A DNA stretch of 64,000 nucleotides from Haloarcula sebkhae (GCF_014647415.1 NZ_BMPD01000006.1:1-64000); one strand, 5' to 3'. Positions 1 to 8,979 are shown, counted from the stretch's first letter. Program-made: numbers and translations. Notes: a model not told the origin generated them from the sequence alone.

Positions 1-182
1 TCACGCGCAAGGCATTTCCCTTGTGTATTCCACGGGTGGGGTCCATTTTGTCATGCTCACCTACGTCGATTTGCATGGAGAGTACGATGACTGATGTCAC
101 TGTGCGGTCACTGGTCGGAGTTCGACAGTGCCTTTATTCTAAACTGACTGCACTTCGACTACTGGATGCCTGTACAACTTGG

Positions 183-542
183 ATGACATCTAACACAGAA
201 ACGAGCGATGTAGACCTCGCAACCGTTGTCGGACTGCTAGATGATGAACATATCCGTTCAATCCTGACTGCGACTAGCGAGACACCGCTGTCGGCTACCG
301 AACTCGGTGAGAAGTGTGGTGTCTCCACATCGTCTATCTATCGGCGACTTGATCGGCTGACCGACGCTGGTCTTATAAGTTAGCAGACACGTCCGCGTTC
401 TGACGGCCACCACGACACTGTATACGTCTCCCGACTTGATCGATTCGAGCTCACGATCCGCAATGGCGACCTCAACTGGGGTATTACTCGCTGTAGTGAC
501 GACGTTTCGGACCAGCTAACACGTATGTGGGGGAAATTCTGA
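183..542 (+). pseudogene. Winged-HTH regulator interrupted by an in-frame TAG
   Basis: The frame from the ATG at 183 encodes an acidic N-terminus followed by a winged helix-turn-helix: a stretch on relief of transcription ending ELGEKCGVSTSSIYRRLDRL and then LTDAGLIS. It hits TAG at 381-383. The same frame then stays open for 52 more sense codons (QTRPRSDGHHDTVYVSRLDRFEL and on) to a TGA at 540-542, which overlaps the ATG of the next gene. The downstream residues look like the normal C-terminal wing and dimer part of this haloarchaeal family. I infer a single nonsense mutation in a formerly intact regulator of about 119 residues. Readthrough or a sequencing error cannot be excluded. An in-frame GTG/TTG extension to about 21 also exists but looks unlike the family. 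Confidence 0.7.
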
Positions 543-865
543 TGTCAATCGTTGGACTTGGCTCTCCAATTGCTCTGGTTACCGGCATCGTGGCGGCGGC
601 CACAGCGCTACTTGGATTGTACATCGGCTATCAGGCGTATCGTGGGCTCCAGCGTAACGAGGAACGGTCGATGCGCTGGCTCTCAACCGGCATGATATTG
701 CTCTTTGGGCTAGCGTACACCCTTGCCGTTGTTGGACAGGGACTGCTTGCCTTCCGTATTTTTCCGGTCCACTTCCAGAATATTATCCGTTTACTTGTCA
801 GAGTCGTCCAGCTCAGTGGGTTGCTGTGTATTGCCTACTCCCTGCGGATTGCGACGAGACAGTAA
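542..865 (+). CDS. Small membrane protein paired with wHTH regulator (DUF7521-like)
   Basis: The product has 107 residues with three hydrophobic helices (about 8-28, 45-66 and 80-102) separated by a short basic loop (YRGLQRNEERSMRW). The ATG at 542 overlaps the stop of the regulator in the TGATG arrangement. I chose it over a GTG at 527 for that reason. Haloarchaea often carry a winged-HTH gene followed directly by a three-helix membrane protein, and I recall this family as DUF7521. A similar pair lies at 23076-23888. Function is unknown. The context suggests membrane-linked control of the regulator, which is here broken by a stop codon. Confidence 0.75.
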   Translation: MSIVGLGSPIALVTGIVAAATALLGLYIGYQAYRGLQRNEERSMRWLSTGMILLFGLAYTLAVVGQGLLAFRIFPVHFQNIIRLLVRVVQLSGLLCIAYSLRIATRQ

Positions 866-1100
866 CCTGATCATCTCATTTCTGTCCATTAACATCAACG
901 GCCGAACGAATCGTCACCCATCTTGTTCTGTTGAAATCCTAGTCTTGACTATTTTCTCAATGAAACAGCCGTCGGATCGGTGTGCGCGTGCGCGAACCCG
1001 TGTACAAATAGCACAAGGAGTTCTCCATACTGTAGTTGGCTGGCAATTACCTTGCGGTACAACCGAAGAATGAGGTAGCACCATCTGTTTCTACGAATGT

Positions 1101-1928
1101 ATGCCAGTCGAACTTGACGCTGATCTGGAAACGGTCGCTGAAGAATCGCCGTTGGTCAACGCTGTCACGAACGATGTCACCGTCAACGACGTGGCACAGA
1201 CTATCCTTCACTGGGGTGGCCTGCCAGTGATGTCGGACGACGAGCGAGAGGTCGGGGACATGGTTGCTGGTGCTCAGGCCTGCCTGCTGAACATGGGTAC
1301 TGTCAGCGAGACAGGCGAGGCGACAATGCTTGAAGCCGGCGAGTCTGCCAACGACCATGGCGTCCCGGTTGTCGTCGATCCTGTCGGTGTCGGTGCGACG
1401 CCGACACGGAACCGAGTCGCTGAGCGTCTCGTCACAGAACTCGATGCCGCGGTAGTCAAGGGCAACTACGGCGAGATCACAACCTTAGTCGGCGATGAGG
1501 CTGAGGTCCGGGGCGTTGAGTCCATCGGCGAATACTCCGATATCGCGACGACGGCCGTCGCCGTTGCGCAAACGTTCAACACTGTTGTCGTCGCCTCCGG
1601 CGAGACAGACATCGTCGCGACTGAGGACGTCGCCTACGAAGTTAGCGCCGGCCACTCCAAGATGGGAACTATCGTCGGCACAGGGTGTATGCTCGGAGCG
1701 ACAGTCGCAACGTTTGCAGGGGCTATTGACGACACCGCACACGCCGCACTGGCCGGAACCGCCGCATTCAGTTTGGCTGGGGAAGCCGCCGCAAACGGCG
1801 ACTTCGGTAAGGTCCATGGACCAGCGAGTTTCAACGTCTCATTCAAAGACGCCATCGCTGGTCTCACCGTCGACACTGACGACGCTAGGAGCCGAATCAA
1901 GGAAGTGCTCTCGACTACTGAGGCATGA
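1101..1928 (+). CDS. thiM: Hydroxyethylthiazole kinase
   Basis: The protein of 275 residues phosphorylates 4-methyl-5-(2-hydroxyethyl)thiazole, a salvage step toward thiamine phosphate in the cytoplasm. Visible family landmarks are PLVNAVTNDVT near the N-terminus, the VVVDPVGVGATPTRN segment, VKGNYGEI, and GTGCMLGA around residue 196, which holds the catalytic Cys in the ribokinase-like ThiM fold. Length fits the family. In many haloarchaea thiE follows directly. Here an ATGA overlap opens only a 17-codon frame, so thiE is absent or lost. The upstream spacer of 235 bases holds no gene. Confidence 0.93.
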   Translation: MPVELDADLETVAEESPLVNAVTNDVTVNDVAQTILHWGGLPVMSDDEREVGDMVAGAQACLLNMGTVSETGEATMLEAGESANDHGVPVVVDPVGVGATPTRNRVAERLVTELDAAVVKGNYGEITTLVGDEAEVRGVESIGEYSDIATTAVAVAQTFNTVVVASGETDIVATEDVAYEVSAGHSKMGTIVGTGCMLGATVATFAGAIDDTAHAALAGTAAFSLAGEAAANGDFGKVHGPASFNVSFKDAIAGLTVDTDDARSRIKEVLSTTEA

Positions 1929-2066
1929 GTATGGGTTCGCTTGTCACTCCTGGGTTCGTTGGTATCAGCCCTTCGTAGGCGGCCCAGGTGTGGAAGATCG
2001 GACGTACGGAAGTGCCGACGCGCTGTCTCCGCCGAGATATCGCCTTGATCGGCAGCCTGGGACAGT

Positions 2067-2273
2067 TCATGGGCTACTGCTCAGAGATCGTCGTCGATGT
2101 CCTCGGTCAGTGATGCCATGCTGAACCCATGCCCACGCGGCGAACTTCCGTAGCACGCTGGCGACGTTTGTTCGGTAGCGTCCGGAGTCGATATCGACCA
2201 GTCGCTTCTTGATTGCTGCTTCAGGGGTGTCATCCTCGGGAGTAGCGTCGTACTCAGGCGGAAGCCGATCCAT
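2067..2273 (-). pseudogene. Tyrosine recombinase N-terminal fragment
   Basis: The reading MDRLPPEYDATPEDDTPEAA, followed by IKKRLVDIDSGRYRTNVASVLRKFAAW, resembles the SAM-like core-binding N-terminus of haloarchaeal XerC/D-type integrases. After this the frame degrades. An adjacent frame continues as TEDIDDDL, where intact proteins have a similar acidic helix, so there is a frameshift and then truncation. No catalytic domain (R..HxxR..Y) follows on this strand. I read it as debris of an integrated element. The call rests on a short motif only. Confidence 0.45.
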
Positions 2274-2435
2274 GCTCCCATACAGCGGCGGTCCGGGTTA
2301 AACTGATGGTTCTTACTGATGTAATACAAACCTAATTCCAAAACACGAATATCACCGTTTCAGAGGCTCTGTAGCGCTTCGATTGGATAAGACAATATCT
2401 ATAAATCATATGATGATATATCAAATTTATATATT

Positions 2436-2545
2436 GGAAGTTGAGACTATAGCGGGTTTAGCGGCACCCTGATGTGTGGTTTCGGCCGACTCAGTGAACA
2501 GGGACTGGCTTAGATTACTCTCCAAACAGCCAATCTTGTTGAACC
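2436..2545 (-). mobile_element. Solo 3' terminus of the ISH element found intact at 44.3-46.2 kb
   Basis: The sequence from TGGAAGTTGAGA at 2436 through TAGCGGGTTTAGCGG, GTGGTTTCGG and CTCTCCAAAC matches the reverse complement of the tail after the transposase at 44321-45997, and the tail of the truncated copy at 49.8-50.06 kb. No transposase coding sequence follows to the right. It is therefore an isolated end, orientated opposite to the other two copies. The flank at 2341-2435 is strikingly AT-rich and holds no gene. Confidence 0.7.
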
Positions 2546-2668
2546 ACCAATCATGTGGGTGAATTGCCACAAAGACTACACGCACCTGCACGGGATATGA
2601 AATCGTTCACTCACTGGATGAATTAAGAGACCATTGAGTTGGACGAACCCGCTGATAAGTAGTAGGCC

Positions 2669-2890
2669 CTAAGTGCTACTCTCTGTAGTTTCAGCAACTC
2701 CCTTATATGCGATATAGCTGAGAAACCCACCCGTATAGGCGACTGCAAGGAGGACTGAAGGTAACGTGCGGCCAAGGAAAGTGATGATACTGATCACGAT
2801 TGGCCCGAGAATAAGAAGCGCATCGAATACGGAGTCATCTGCGCCAGCCTCGAGGAGCGGGCCAATGACCGGAATCTGTTCGAGTCGCAT
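2669..2890 (-). CDS. Small membrane protein coupled to TrkH
   Basis: The product of 73 residues has two hydrophobic stretches (about 24-42 and 45-65) after an N-terminus MRLEQIPVIGPLLEAG. Its ATG overlaps the TAA of the trkH gene in a TAATG junction, so it is probably translated by coupling with the potassium channel. I do not recognise the family. It could be an accessory or stabilising subunit of TrkH, but that is inferred from position alone. Confidence 0.65.
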   Translation of the reverse strand: MRLEQIPVIGPLLEAGADDSVFDALLILGPIVISIITFLGRTLPSVLLAVAYTGGFLSYIAYKGVAETTESST

Positions 2891-4503
2891 TAGTCATATA
2901 CCCCCATCGAGACGAACAAACTCCGCAGGAGTACCAAGACCGGGATTATCTCAAGTCGCCCGATCCACATGTTGAATAAGAACATGGCCTTTGTGACCGC
3001 CGGCATCCCGGGACCGGTGATGCCCGACGAGAGCCCAACGTTACCTTGGGCGGAGGCAACCTCGAACAGAACGTTTTCTAGAGTGTAGCCTTCTGGACCC
3101 ATCGGAAGAGCGATCATAAAGACAAATGCAGCGACGCCAAGGAAAAGGATCCAGAGGAACGTGATGATAGCAGCCTCTTCAAACTCCTGAGCTGCTTCGT
3201 CATCTGATAATGTTCGGTCGTCCAGTCGGAATGTGCGAACAGCAGTTGAAGGGTAGAACACGCCACGGATACGAAACAGAATCCCCTTTCCGAGGGTGAG
3301 CAGCCGGATGAGCTTGATACCCCCGACAGTTGATCCAGCAGCTGCCCCGACAATCATTCCGAACGCGACCGTCAGCTGTGCGGGCGCCGACCATCCCGGT
3401 CCGAGCGAGCCTGCGGTCTGAAACCCGGTGCAGGACGCCGCCGAGATGAACTGGAATATGGCAAATCGGAACGTCTGAAAGAGCGTTGCTGCCCGGCCAT
3501 GAAGGACGATTCCAGCAACGGTCATCGTCTCTGTCTGGTAGAATCTCTGATCAAACAGTAAGGCAGTCAAAATCAACGTCCCAAGGCCGAAGAAAATGAA
3601 GACCCACCGCGTCTGGAGGTCTCTGTAGAGGTTCCGGAGGTCCCCGCGTAGAATTAAATAATGAATCGGGAACGCAATACTCCCAAGAATCATGATGGGG
3701 ATGAGTGCGAAGTCGATGGCGACGCTGTTGTACGTGCCTATCGAATTATCCGTAATCGAAAACCCTCCGGTTGCGAGCCCCGTCATTGCATGGTTGATTG
3801 CATCCCACATCGGCATGCCAGCCAGCCACAGGAGGAGGATCGAGAAGAACGTGAACAGGAGGAAGATCCACCAGATTGTCCTGACGGTGGACACGATACT
3901 CGGATGGATCTTCTCCGAACGCGCTTCACTTTCATAGAGCGTAAGTGACCCACTTCCCGGGCGTGCGAGAATAGCGGTCGTGAGCACGATGACTCCTACG
4001 CCACCAACCCATTCGATGAATGAACGCCACCACTGGAGCGTGTGTGGAAGCGCTGCCTCGTTATCGGTCATCGTCAGTCCCGTGCCGGTAAACCCGCTCA
4101 TGCTCTCGAAGAACCCATTGAGGGGATTCTGGAACGCAGCGAGTGTACTGAACGTCCTAGTTCCTCCGGTCGTGAACCGGGCCGGAATTTCGAGAACTGA
4201 GGGATCAAGTCGTGCCGTCCAGGCAATAAGCAGGAATGGGAGGGAGCCGAAGACTGCTACGAAGAACCATCCAGAGGCAGCGATCATCATCCCGTGCAAC
4301 CGACCTGGATCGTCTGCGTTCTGAAAGGCTCGCGAAAGCCCAAATCCGACTAGCAATGGGAGCAGTCCTGAAAGAATCATACCAGGAACAACCCACCACT
4401 CTTGCCAGACGAGTGGAATAAGAACGGAGACGAGAATGAGACCCGCTAGCGCCTCGAGCATCCGCCCGAGGTCGCGAGCAATTGTCCCAAGACGATTAGC
4501 CAT
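2890..4503 (-). CDS. trkH: TrkH family potassium uptake channel subunit
   Basis: This is a 537-residue integral membrane protein with four repeated M1-P-M2 units. The four pore loops are visible as SGFTGTGLTM, TGLATGGFSI, SCTGFQTAGS and GNVGLSSGIT, each carrying the selectivity-filter Gly. It conducts K+ (and possibly Na+) inward and is gated by a cytoplasmic TrkA ring. The trkA gene at 4762-5472 lies just upstream on the same strand, 258 bases away, and a small membrane protein follows by overlap. Length is usual for haloarchaeal TrkH. Confidence 0.95.
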   Translation of the reverse strand: MANRLGTIARDLGRMLEALAGLILVSVLIPLVWQEWWVVPGMILSGLLPLLVGFGLSRAFQNADDPGRLHGMMIAASGWFFVAVFGSLPFLLIAWTARLDPSVLEIPARFTTGGTRTFSTLAAFQNPLNGFFESMSGFTGTGLTMTDNEAALPHTLQWWRSFIEWVGGVGVIVLTTAILARPGSGSLTLYESEARSEKIHPSIVSTVRTIWWIFLLFTFFSILLLWLAGMPMWDAINHAMTGLATGGFSITDNSIGTYNSVAIDFALIPIMILGSIAFPIHYLILRGDLRNLYRDLQTRWVFIFFGLGTLILTALLFDQRFYQTETMTVAGIVLHGRAATLFQTFRFAIFQFISAASCTGFQTAGSLGPGWSAPAQLTVAFGMIVGAAAGSTVGGIKLIRLLTLGKGILFRIRGVFYPSTAVRTFRLDDRTLSDDEAAQEFEEAAIITFLWILFLGVAAFVFMIALPMGPEGYTLENVLFEVASAQGNVGLSSGITGPGMPAVTKAMFLFNMWIGRLEIIPVLVLLRSLFVSMGVYD

Positions 4504-4761
4504 ACAATTCCGGTATGCTGAACGAGAACTTAAATTGGCTGATTCACTCCAAAGAAGTGTACCGTTAGATTGCGCAATGGGAAATGGTTACTTGCGAGTC
4601 CCGATATCTGGTCGAAATCCTGACATCGAGCATATTACATCGCGGTACGGTGGGGCCCTCCATACTCGGACAGTTCCGAGAGTTGTGCTACAAACAGCTG
4701 TGAGGAATTTTGACCACACTTCCCGAGTCTACGACTACCGATTGAGCGATTTGCACCCCAC

Positions 4762-5472
4762 TCATAAACTGAACCTGCTCGAATTGTTCGTTTCGTGGTC
4801 CTCATAATGTCCGAAGATATCTGTCACCTCTGGTGTTGCTCCAGTCCCCGAATACACCGTGAGCAGGTCACCGGTTTCAATACGGGTCTGTCCACGAGGG
4901 GTAATAGGGGAATCTGATTCGGGCCGTTCAATCGCTACGACAAGTGTGTCCTCATCAAGCAGTCCCTCCTTGTCCGCTTCGATGAGGTTCAGCCCAGCGA
5001 TCGGTGCGTCCTCGGCGACCGTAATCTCGAACACTTCGGCAATATCCCCGACACGCATGTAATCAACAATCGATGGTCGATCCACAGACCGGAACAGTGA
5101 TTCCGCGATGAGGCGCTGTGGATTCTCCATTGTGTTGACGCCGATTTGCCTGAAGAGGTTCATGTGCTCAGGGTTGTGAACGACTGAGACGATACTAGGG
5201 ATTTCGAGTTCCTGTGCGAGCAATGAGATCATGACATTGGTCGCGTCCTGATCCGTCGTCGAGATGAGCGCATCAGCCCGGTCAGCTCCGGCATCCTCCA
5301 ATGTCTCCTTGGTCGTCGCATCCGCGTTGATGACCATGCAGTCGAACTCAGTAGCGACTTCGTCCGCTCTCGCCGGGTCTTTTTCGATGACGACGACTTC
5401 GTTTCCAGTTCCGGTTGCGATTTCAATGAGCGGCGTTCCGATATCGCCAGCTCCGACAGTGATTATGTACAT
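4762..5472 (-). CDS. trkA: TrkA potassium channel regulator (RCK_N + RCK_C)
   Basis: The protein has 236 residues. An N-terminal Rossmann RCK domain begins MYIITVGAGDIGTPL with the GxGxxG dinucleotide motif and an acidic pair after strand 2 (VVIEKDPARADE). From about residue 135 an RCK_C domain follows (EVFEITVAEDAPIAGLNL, ending TPRGQTRIETGDLLTVYSG). It should bind NAD(H) or ATP/ADP and gate the adjacent TrkH. It is a close paralogue of the TrkA at 8980-9666, with near-identical stretches such as STTDQDATNVM and HMNLFRQI. The 289-base spacer before it and the 258-base spacer after it hold no gene. Confidence 0.95.
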   Translation of the reverse strand: MYIITVGAGDIGTPLIEIATGTGNEVVVIEKDPARADEVATEFDCMVINADATTKETLEDAGADRADALISTTDQDATNVMISLLAQELEIPSIVSVVHNPEHMNLFRQIGVNTMENPQRLIAESLFRSVDRPSIVDYMRVGDIAEVFEITVAEDAPIAGLNLIEADKEGLLDEDTLVVAIERPESDSPITPRGQTRIETGDLLTVYSGTGATPEVTDIFGHYEDHETNNSSRFSL

Positions 5473-5723
5473 GTATTATATCTCCTACTGGTGCCGCTTT
5501 GGGCTGAGTCCCTCATAATCAGTGTCTCGGGCGAATCGCTCGTCTCGCTGTCTGCCGACACACCGCGGACGTAATCGAGGGTTCACTTGGGTGAGAATTA
5601 CGGTCCTGAAATAAAAACCTCGCTATCTTGCTTAATCCACATACTATCGAGGATTAGGCCAGCAATCCGAAGAGATGTTGAGTATGGGACCAGTCTAGTA
5701 GTATCGAAGAATCGCTCGGGTCT

Positions 5724-6488
5724 TCACGATGGTGTCATCGGTTGGTTCGTGTTGCCAAATGACTCCAGTGTCGACTCTGGCACGCCGTCCCGGGCAAACA
5801 CAGAGATGAGATCACCAGCACGAATCTCCGTGTCACCCTTGGGCGTAATCATTTCATCTCCACGCTCAATGGCGATAACAAGCACTTCACTGCCGAGCAG
5901 CGATTGCTCGTTAGCGTCTCGTAGTGTCGTATTGACGATAGGGGCGTCCTTGCTGACGGTCACATCAACTACCTCGGCTCCGCCGGAGAGAGACACCATA
6001 TCTGTCATTGCACCCTGCTTGGGTGCGCCATCCGGCCCAAATAGCTCGTACGGCGTAAAATACTCCTCCTGAATCAGATCTTCGTCCTCGATTTCTAGAC
6101 CGAGTTTACTGAGCTGGTGGGCTATTCGTGTGAGGTCGCTCATTTCTTCGCCCACAGCCTTGATTTGGAGGTTCCCACGGCCCGTCCTGAGTTCACGAAC
6201 GTTCACGACTCCGGGAACCGTGAGTGCCTTTCTGGCGAGATTTTCCCGTTCACTCGCCGAAGTGTTACAAACGAATAAATTAGTCATGCGACTTTCACAG
6301 CGTTCGTAGTCGATATCAGCGTGATACCCTTTGATGATGCCCGCTTCTTCGAGTTGGTTGATTCGATTGCGAATGGTCCCCGGAGAGACATCCATCTCCT
6401 CGGCAACCATCGGAGCCGAGATATTCCGTGCATCTTCCTGCATCGCATATATAATGCGTTTGTCGATTTCGTCGAGACGACGACTCAT
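5724..6488 (-). CDS. Lrp/AsnC-type regulator with C-terminal RCK_C domain
   Basis: The protein has 254 residues. Residues 1-60 form an AsnC-type winged HTH (MSRRLDEIDKRIIYAMQEDA, then VAEEMDVSPGTIRNRINQLEEAGII). Residues 65-150 look like an RAM-like effector region. Residues 165-240 are an RCK_C (TrkA-C) domain ending TPKGDTEIRAGDLISVFAR. It probably binds DNA and senses a small ligand through RCK_C, and it lies beside trkA-trkH, so potassium-responsive transcription is a reasonable guess. The 5' end of this gene is duplicated as a remnant at 13.3-13.4 kb. The ATG is well placed because the family begins MSRRLDEIDKRI. Confidence 0.88.
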   Translation of the reverse strand: MSRRLDEIDKRIIYAMQEDARNISAPMVAEEMDVSPGTIRNRINQLEEAGIIKGYHADIDYERCESRMTNLFVCNTSASERENLARKALTVPGVVNVRELRTGRGNLQIKAVGEEMSDLTRIAHQLSKLGLEIEDEDLIQEEYFTPYELFGPDGAPKQGAMTDMVSLSGGAEVVDVTVSKDAPIVNTTLRDANEQSLLGSEVLVIAIERGDEMITPKGDTEIRAGDLISVFARDGVPESTLESFGNTNQPMTPS

Positions 6489-6535
6489 ACTAGATATACA
6501 GGATGCGTGCCAATCCCTTTTTCCCCTGCTGCCTG

Positions 6536-6735
6536 CAGTGGACTGTCAGCGATTCCAGGCGTCGGATGATGGTCTGACCAACTGACAACGTGGATTCTTC
6601 CGGACCGTGCGCGGTAAACAGGTCTGATCCGTCTGTTCAGCTGTGGTTTCAGATAGCGAACGTAGACCGGCCTGTGTCACCGGGGAAGCAGGGCGCGCGT
6701 ACAAAACGTACCCCGACCCGTTGCCAGCGTATTGA
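6536..6735 (-). pseudogene. Remnant of the 3' end of an APC-UspA permease gene
   Basis: On the minus strand one frame reads VTQAGLRSLSETTAEQTDQT and, after a shift, another reads GPEESTLSVGQTIIRRLES. The intact permease at 13476-15749 ends with TGAVSQAVFGSLPETIGERT, then DQTVVMARGPEESAMSIRQA and IVRRLES. The nucleotide match continues past the stop into the spacer before the Lrp-RCK gene, which also aligns with 13411-13475. The copy is frameshifted, lacks a stop at the family position, and has lost everything upstream. Confidence 0.75.
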
Positions 6736-6845
6736 GCCTGATGTCTGCTGGTAGCTGTGTTCCGGCAATAGTCTACGAGACTAGTCTTGCGGCTGGTTGT
6801 CTCCGAAGGCATCAAACCGTTGCTTAGGGAATATATATTCTTCTA

Positions 6846-6880
6846 GCTACGGAATCCGGAACGATAGAGTGGATTTATTA
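6846..6880 (+). promoter_or_regulatory. Conserved promoter of the tandem UspA gene
   Basis: A 16-base element GCTACGGAATCCGGAA (6846-6861) precedes a TATA-like TTTATTA (6874-6880), which lies 29 bases before the ATG at 6903. The paralogous gene at 16390 has GCTACGGAATGCGGAA and TTTAATA at nearly the same spacing. The distance fits a leaderless haloarchaeal promoter, and the 16-base element may be an operator or BRE-proximal activator site. Confidence 0.6.
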
Positions 6881-6902
6881 CGGATAGACAGTCAGTAGTG
6901 GC

Positions 6903-7775
6903 ATGGCCCACACTGAAACGAGTCTCCAAGAATTTCTGGAGCGGTCCAACCCGCCCGATTCTCCACCGAAAATACTGTACCCAGTTTTTAGTTCTCATGA
7001 TAACTTCACGTTTCAGGCCGCATTGAATATCGCAAAGGGGGCCGGAGCGGAACTCCTCGTGCTAGATTTACTTACAGACGCTGGTCTGGAAACAGCAGAG
7101 ACCTCACGTATCGGTCGAAAATTACTCCAAGCAAATCTAAACGACGGTCATACCGTCGATGCACATTTGATCGTCGAGGAAACGAACAGTCCGCTAAAGA
7201 CAGCGATCAGGGTGGCGAAACAACGGAATATCCAGCTGGCTGTCCTTGACGAACACACGCCGGAACTGTTTGCCGAGGGAGTTCGTGGTGACGCCGCCGA
7301 TCGGATGCGAAAAAAAGCATCGTGCGACGTCGTTTCAGTCATATACTCGCGTGCTGGTCCGGGGGTCGCATCAGTGCTTGTTCCGGTTGCCGAAGGCAAA
7401 CATTGTGACCTCGGCGTCATCGTCGGTGGCGCTCTCGGGGTGGGTGCAGATGCTCCCGTGGACCTCTTCCACGTGTCTGAAGACAAAACCGAAGCCGAAG
7501 TAACACGGGTAGAAGAACTGTTCGAAACGGCCAAGAAGCGTCTTCCTGAATCTGTCGAACTGGACACATGGCATCTTGAAGCGCCTGACGTCGCGGAGGC
7601 AATCATTAACGAATCCGCACATTACGACGTGACTGTGATAGGGGAACCAACGCAACGCAGCCTTCTAGAGTTCGTCACGGGTTCAATCACTGCGAGCGTC
7701 ACTGAAGAGTCAGAAAATGCAGTTCTCACAGTACAGCGGAATGGTGGAGAGGGATTCAGTTTCGAAGAGAAGTAA
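6903..7775 (+). CDS. Tandem universal stress protein (UspA)
   Basis: The product of 290 residues has two UspA-like alpha/beta domains (about 20-155 and 160-275). Landmarks are ILYPVFSSHDNFTFQAALNIA at the start and VTVIGEPTQRSLLEFVTGSI near the C-terminus. The latter retains a modified nucleotide-binding loop with TGS but lacks the classical G-2x-G start. It is a paralogue of 16390-17262, including the promoter. It is cytoplasmic, probably nucleotide-binding, and placed within the Trk island, which suggests a link between stress or energy status and ion transport. The following 352 bases (7776-8127) hold no gene and are AT-rich. Confidence 0.88.
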   Translation: MAHTETSLQEFLERSNPPDSPPKILYPVFSSHDNFTFQAALNIAKGAGAELLVLDLLTDAGLETAETSRIGRKLLQANLNDGHTVDAHLIVEETNSPLKTAIRVAKQRNIQLAVLDEHTPELFAEGVRGDAADRMRKKASCDVVSVIYSRAGPGVASVLVPVAEGKHCDLGVIVGGALGVGADAPVDLFHVSEDKTEAEVTRVEELFETAKKRLPESVELDTWHLEAPDVAEAIINESAHYDVTVIGEPTQRSLLEFVTGSITASVTEESENAVLTVQRNGGEGFSFEEK

Positions 7776-8127
7776 TCTGGCAATCATCCTGGTATCAACG
7801 AACCCACGGTAGTGGACTGTTGCAATAGACTTCATGTGTGTAGCACTCCCTCAACGTCCCGATCAGGAGTTCCCATTCGACGGTAGATATAGCTGTTAAA
7901 TTCACCAGACCAGTAAATAACAGTATACTAGACTAATTTCGGAATGCGTAATTTTATCCATTTCTTTTACTGTATAAGGATGTAAGACGGTACTTTTTTA
8001 ATCGAGCGATATTTCTAGACTCGAGAAGACAACTCCTGTGGAGTAACCAAGTCGTTCGAACGGCCGACTCGCCGGCCTATATCGACTGCTCAACGGGGCC
8101 AGAAACAGAGCAGCCCCCAAATGAAAT
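7776..8127. other. Gene-less AT-rich spacer
   Basis: No convincing reading frame is seen on either strand. The stretch 7895-8020 is AT-rich with runs such as ATTTTATCC and TACTTTTTTAATCG, and probably contains the promoter of the downstream five-gene run beginning at 8128. Confidence 0.5.
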
Positions 8128-8478
8128 ATGACACAATCTGAGACCAACCCCCCTGAAAATATCCCGAAGGAAATTACGACTGTACTGGCAGCCAGTAGTG
8201 ACGCGCGACTCAGGGAGATTATCCATTACGCACAGCAGCTCCTGCGGGAGCATCCACCGCTCACAGATGCGATCGAATCTCGGGCGGGTGAAGAGCTCGT
8301 TCGAATCGAGGACCATGGAGCGTACACGATTGTCGTCGTAGAACGCCCGGAGGAAACGGGCGAAGCACGAGGCCCGTTCGCCTACAGGGTCAAGTGGGAA
8401 CACGGTATCGGCGACGAGGATGGACAGTACCGGTGGCACTATCTCGGAAAAGTATACGAAGAAAACAAGGGTGACTGA
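8128..8478 (+). CDS. Conserved-looking hypothetical haloarchaeal protein
   Basis: This is a soluble protein of 116 residues with an N-terminal helical half (EITTVLAASSDARLREIIHY) and a C-terminal beta-rich half (AYTIVVVERPEETGEARGPFAYRVKWEHG, then QYRWHYLGKVYEE). No catalytic motif or membrane segment is visible. Its stop lies one base before the ATG of the next UspA gene, so it begins an apparent operon UspA-TrkA-TrkH-TrkA-UspA. I do not recognise a named family. Confidence 0.75.
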   Translation: MTQSETNPPENIPKEITTVLAASSDARLREIIHYAQQLLREHPPLTDAIESRAGEELVRIEDHGAYTIVVVERPEETGEARGPFAYRVKWEHGIGDEDGQYRWHYLGKVYEENKGD

Positions 8479-8479
8479 G

Positions 8480-8923
8480 ATGTCTGCGGAATTCTTCCAG
8501 CGAGTCATTGTTCCAGTGGCTAACGAAGACGACGCGAGGGCGACAACTTCTGCTCTTCGCCCGTACGTAGTAGGGTCAGACTGCACTATTATCGCCGTCC
8601 ATGTCATCGAGAAAGCCGGTGGCGCGCCGGACAAAGCGTCAGTCGAACAGCGCAAATTGGTTGCGAGAGATATATTCGCTGCCGTCAGAGAGAGATTCGC
8701 TGACACGGGTGTCACACTGGAAACAGAGCTTCGGTACGGGACCGATATCGCATCGACACTCATTGAGGCAGCACACGAACTTGACGCCAGTGCCATCGTC
8801 TTCACTCCCCGTGGGGGGAGCCGCTGGCAAAAACTGTTAGCTGGCGATGTAACACACAACCTCATCAACGAGAGTGACATCCCGATTCTGGCGCTCCCTG
8901 ACCGAGAGGTGAGTGACGCGTGA
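8480..8923 (+). CDS. Single-domain UspA protein
   Basis: The protein has 147 residues. The ATG at 8480 is preferred because the paralogue at 15742-16179 begins MPESLFRHALVPVASPEDAE in the same register as MSAEFFQRVIVPVANEDDAR. Shared features are VIEKAGGAPDKASVEQR and the loop FTPRGGSRWQKLLAGDVTHN, a variant of the UspA phosphate loop. It may bind a nucleotide with altered affinity. It sits between a hypothetical gene and trkA in one transcriptional run. Confidence 0.88.
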   Translation: MSAEFFQRVIVPVANEDDARATTSALRPYVVGSDCTIIAVHVIEKAGGAPDKASVEQRKLVARDIFAAVRERFADTGVTLETELRYGTDIASTLIEAAHELDASAIVFTPRGGSRWQKLLAGDVTHNLINESDIPILALPDREVSDA

Positions 8924-8979
8924 GTGGAACCGGGAGACGGGCGTCCGGGTCGACAACAAACTACTAACTGAAACCACAT

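Noticed and set aside
1925-1980. Possible thiE start overlapping the thiM stop (ATGA)
   Set aside because: The frame closes after 17 codons and the peptide has no ThiE similarity.
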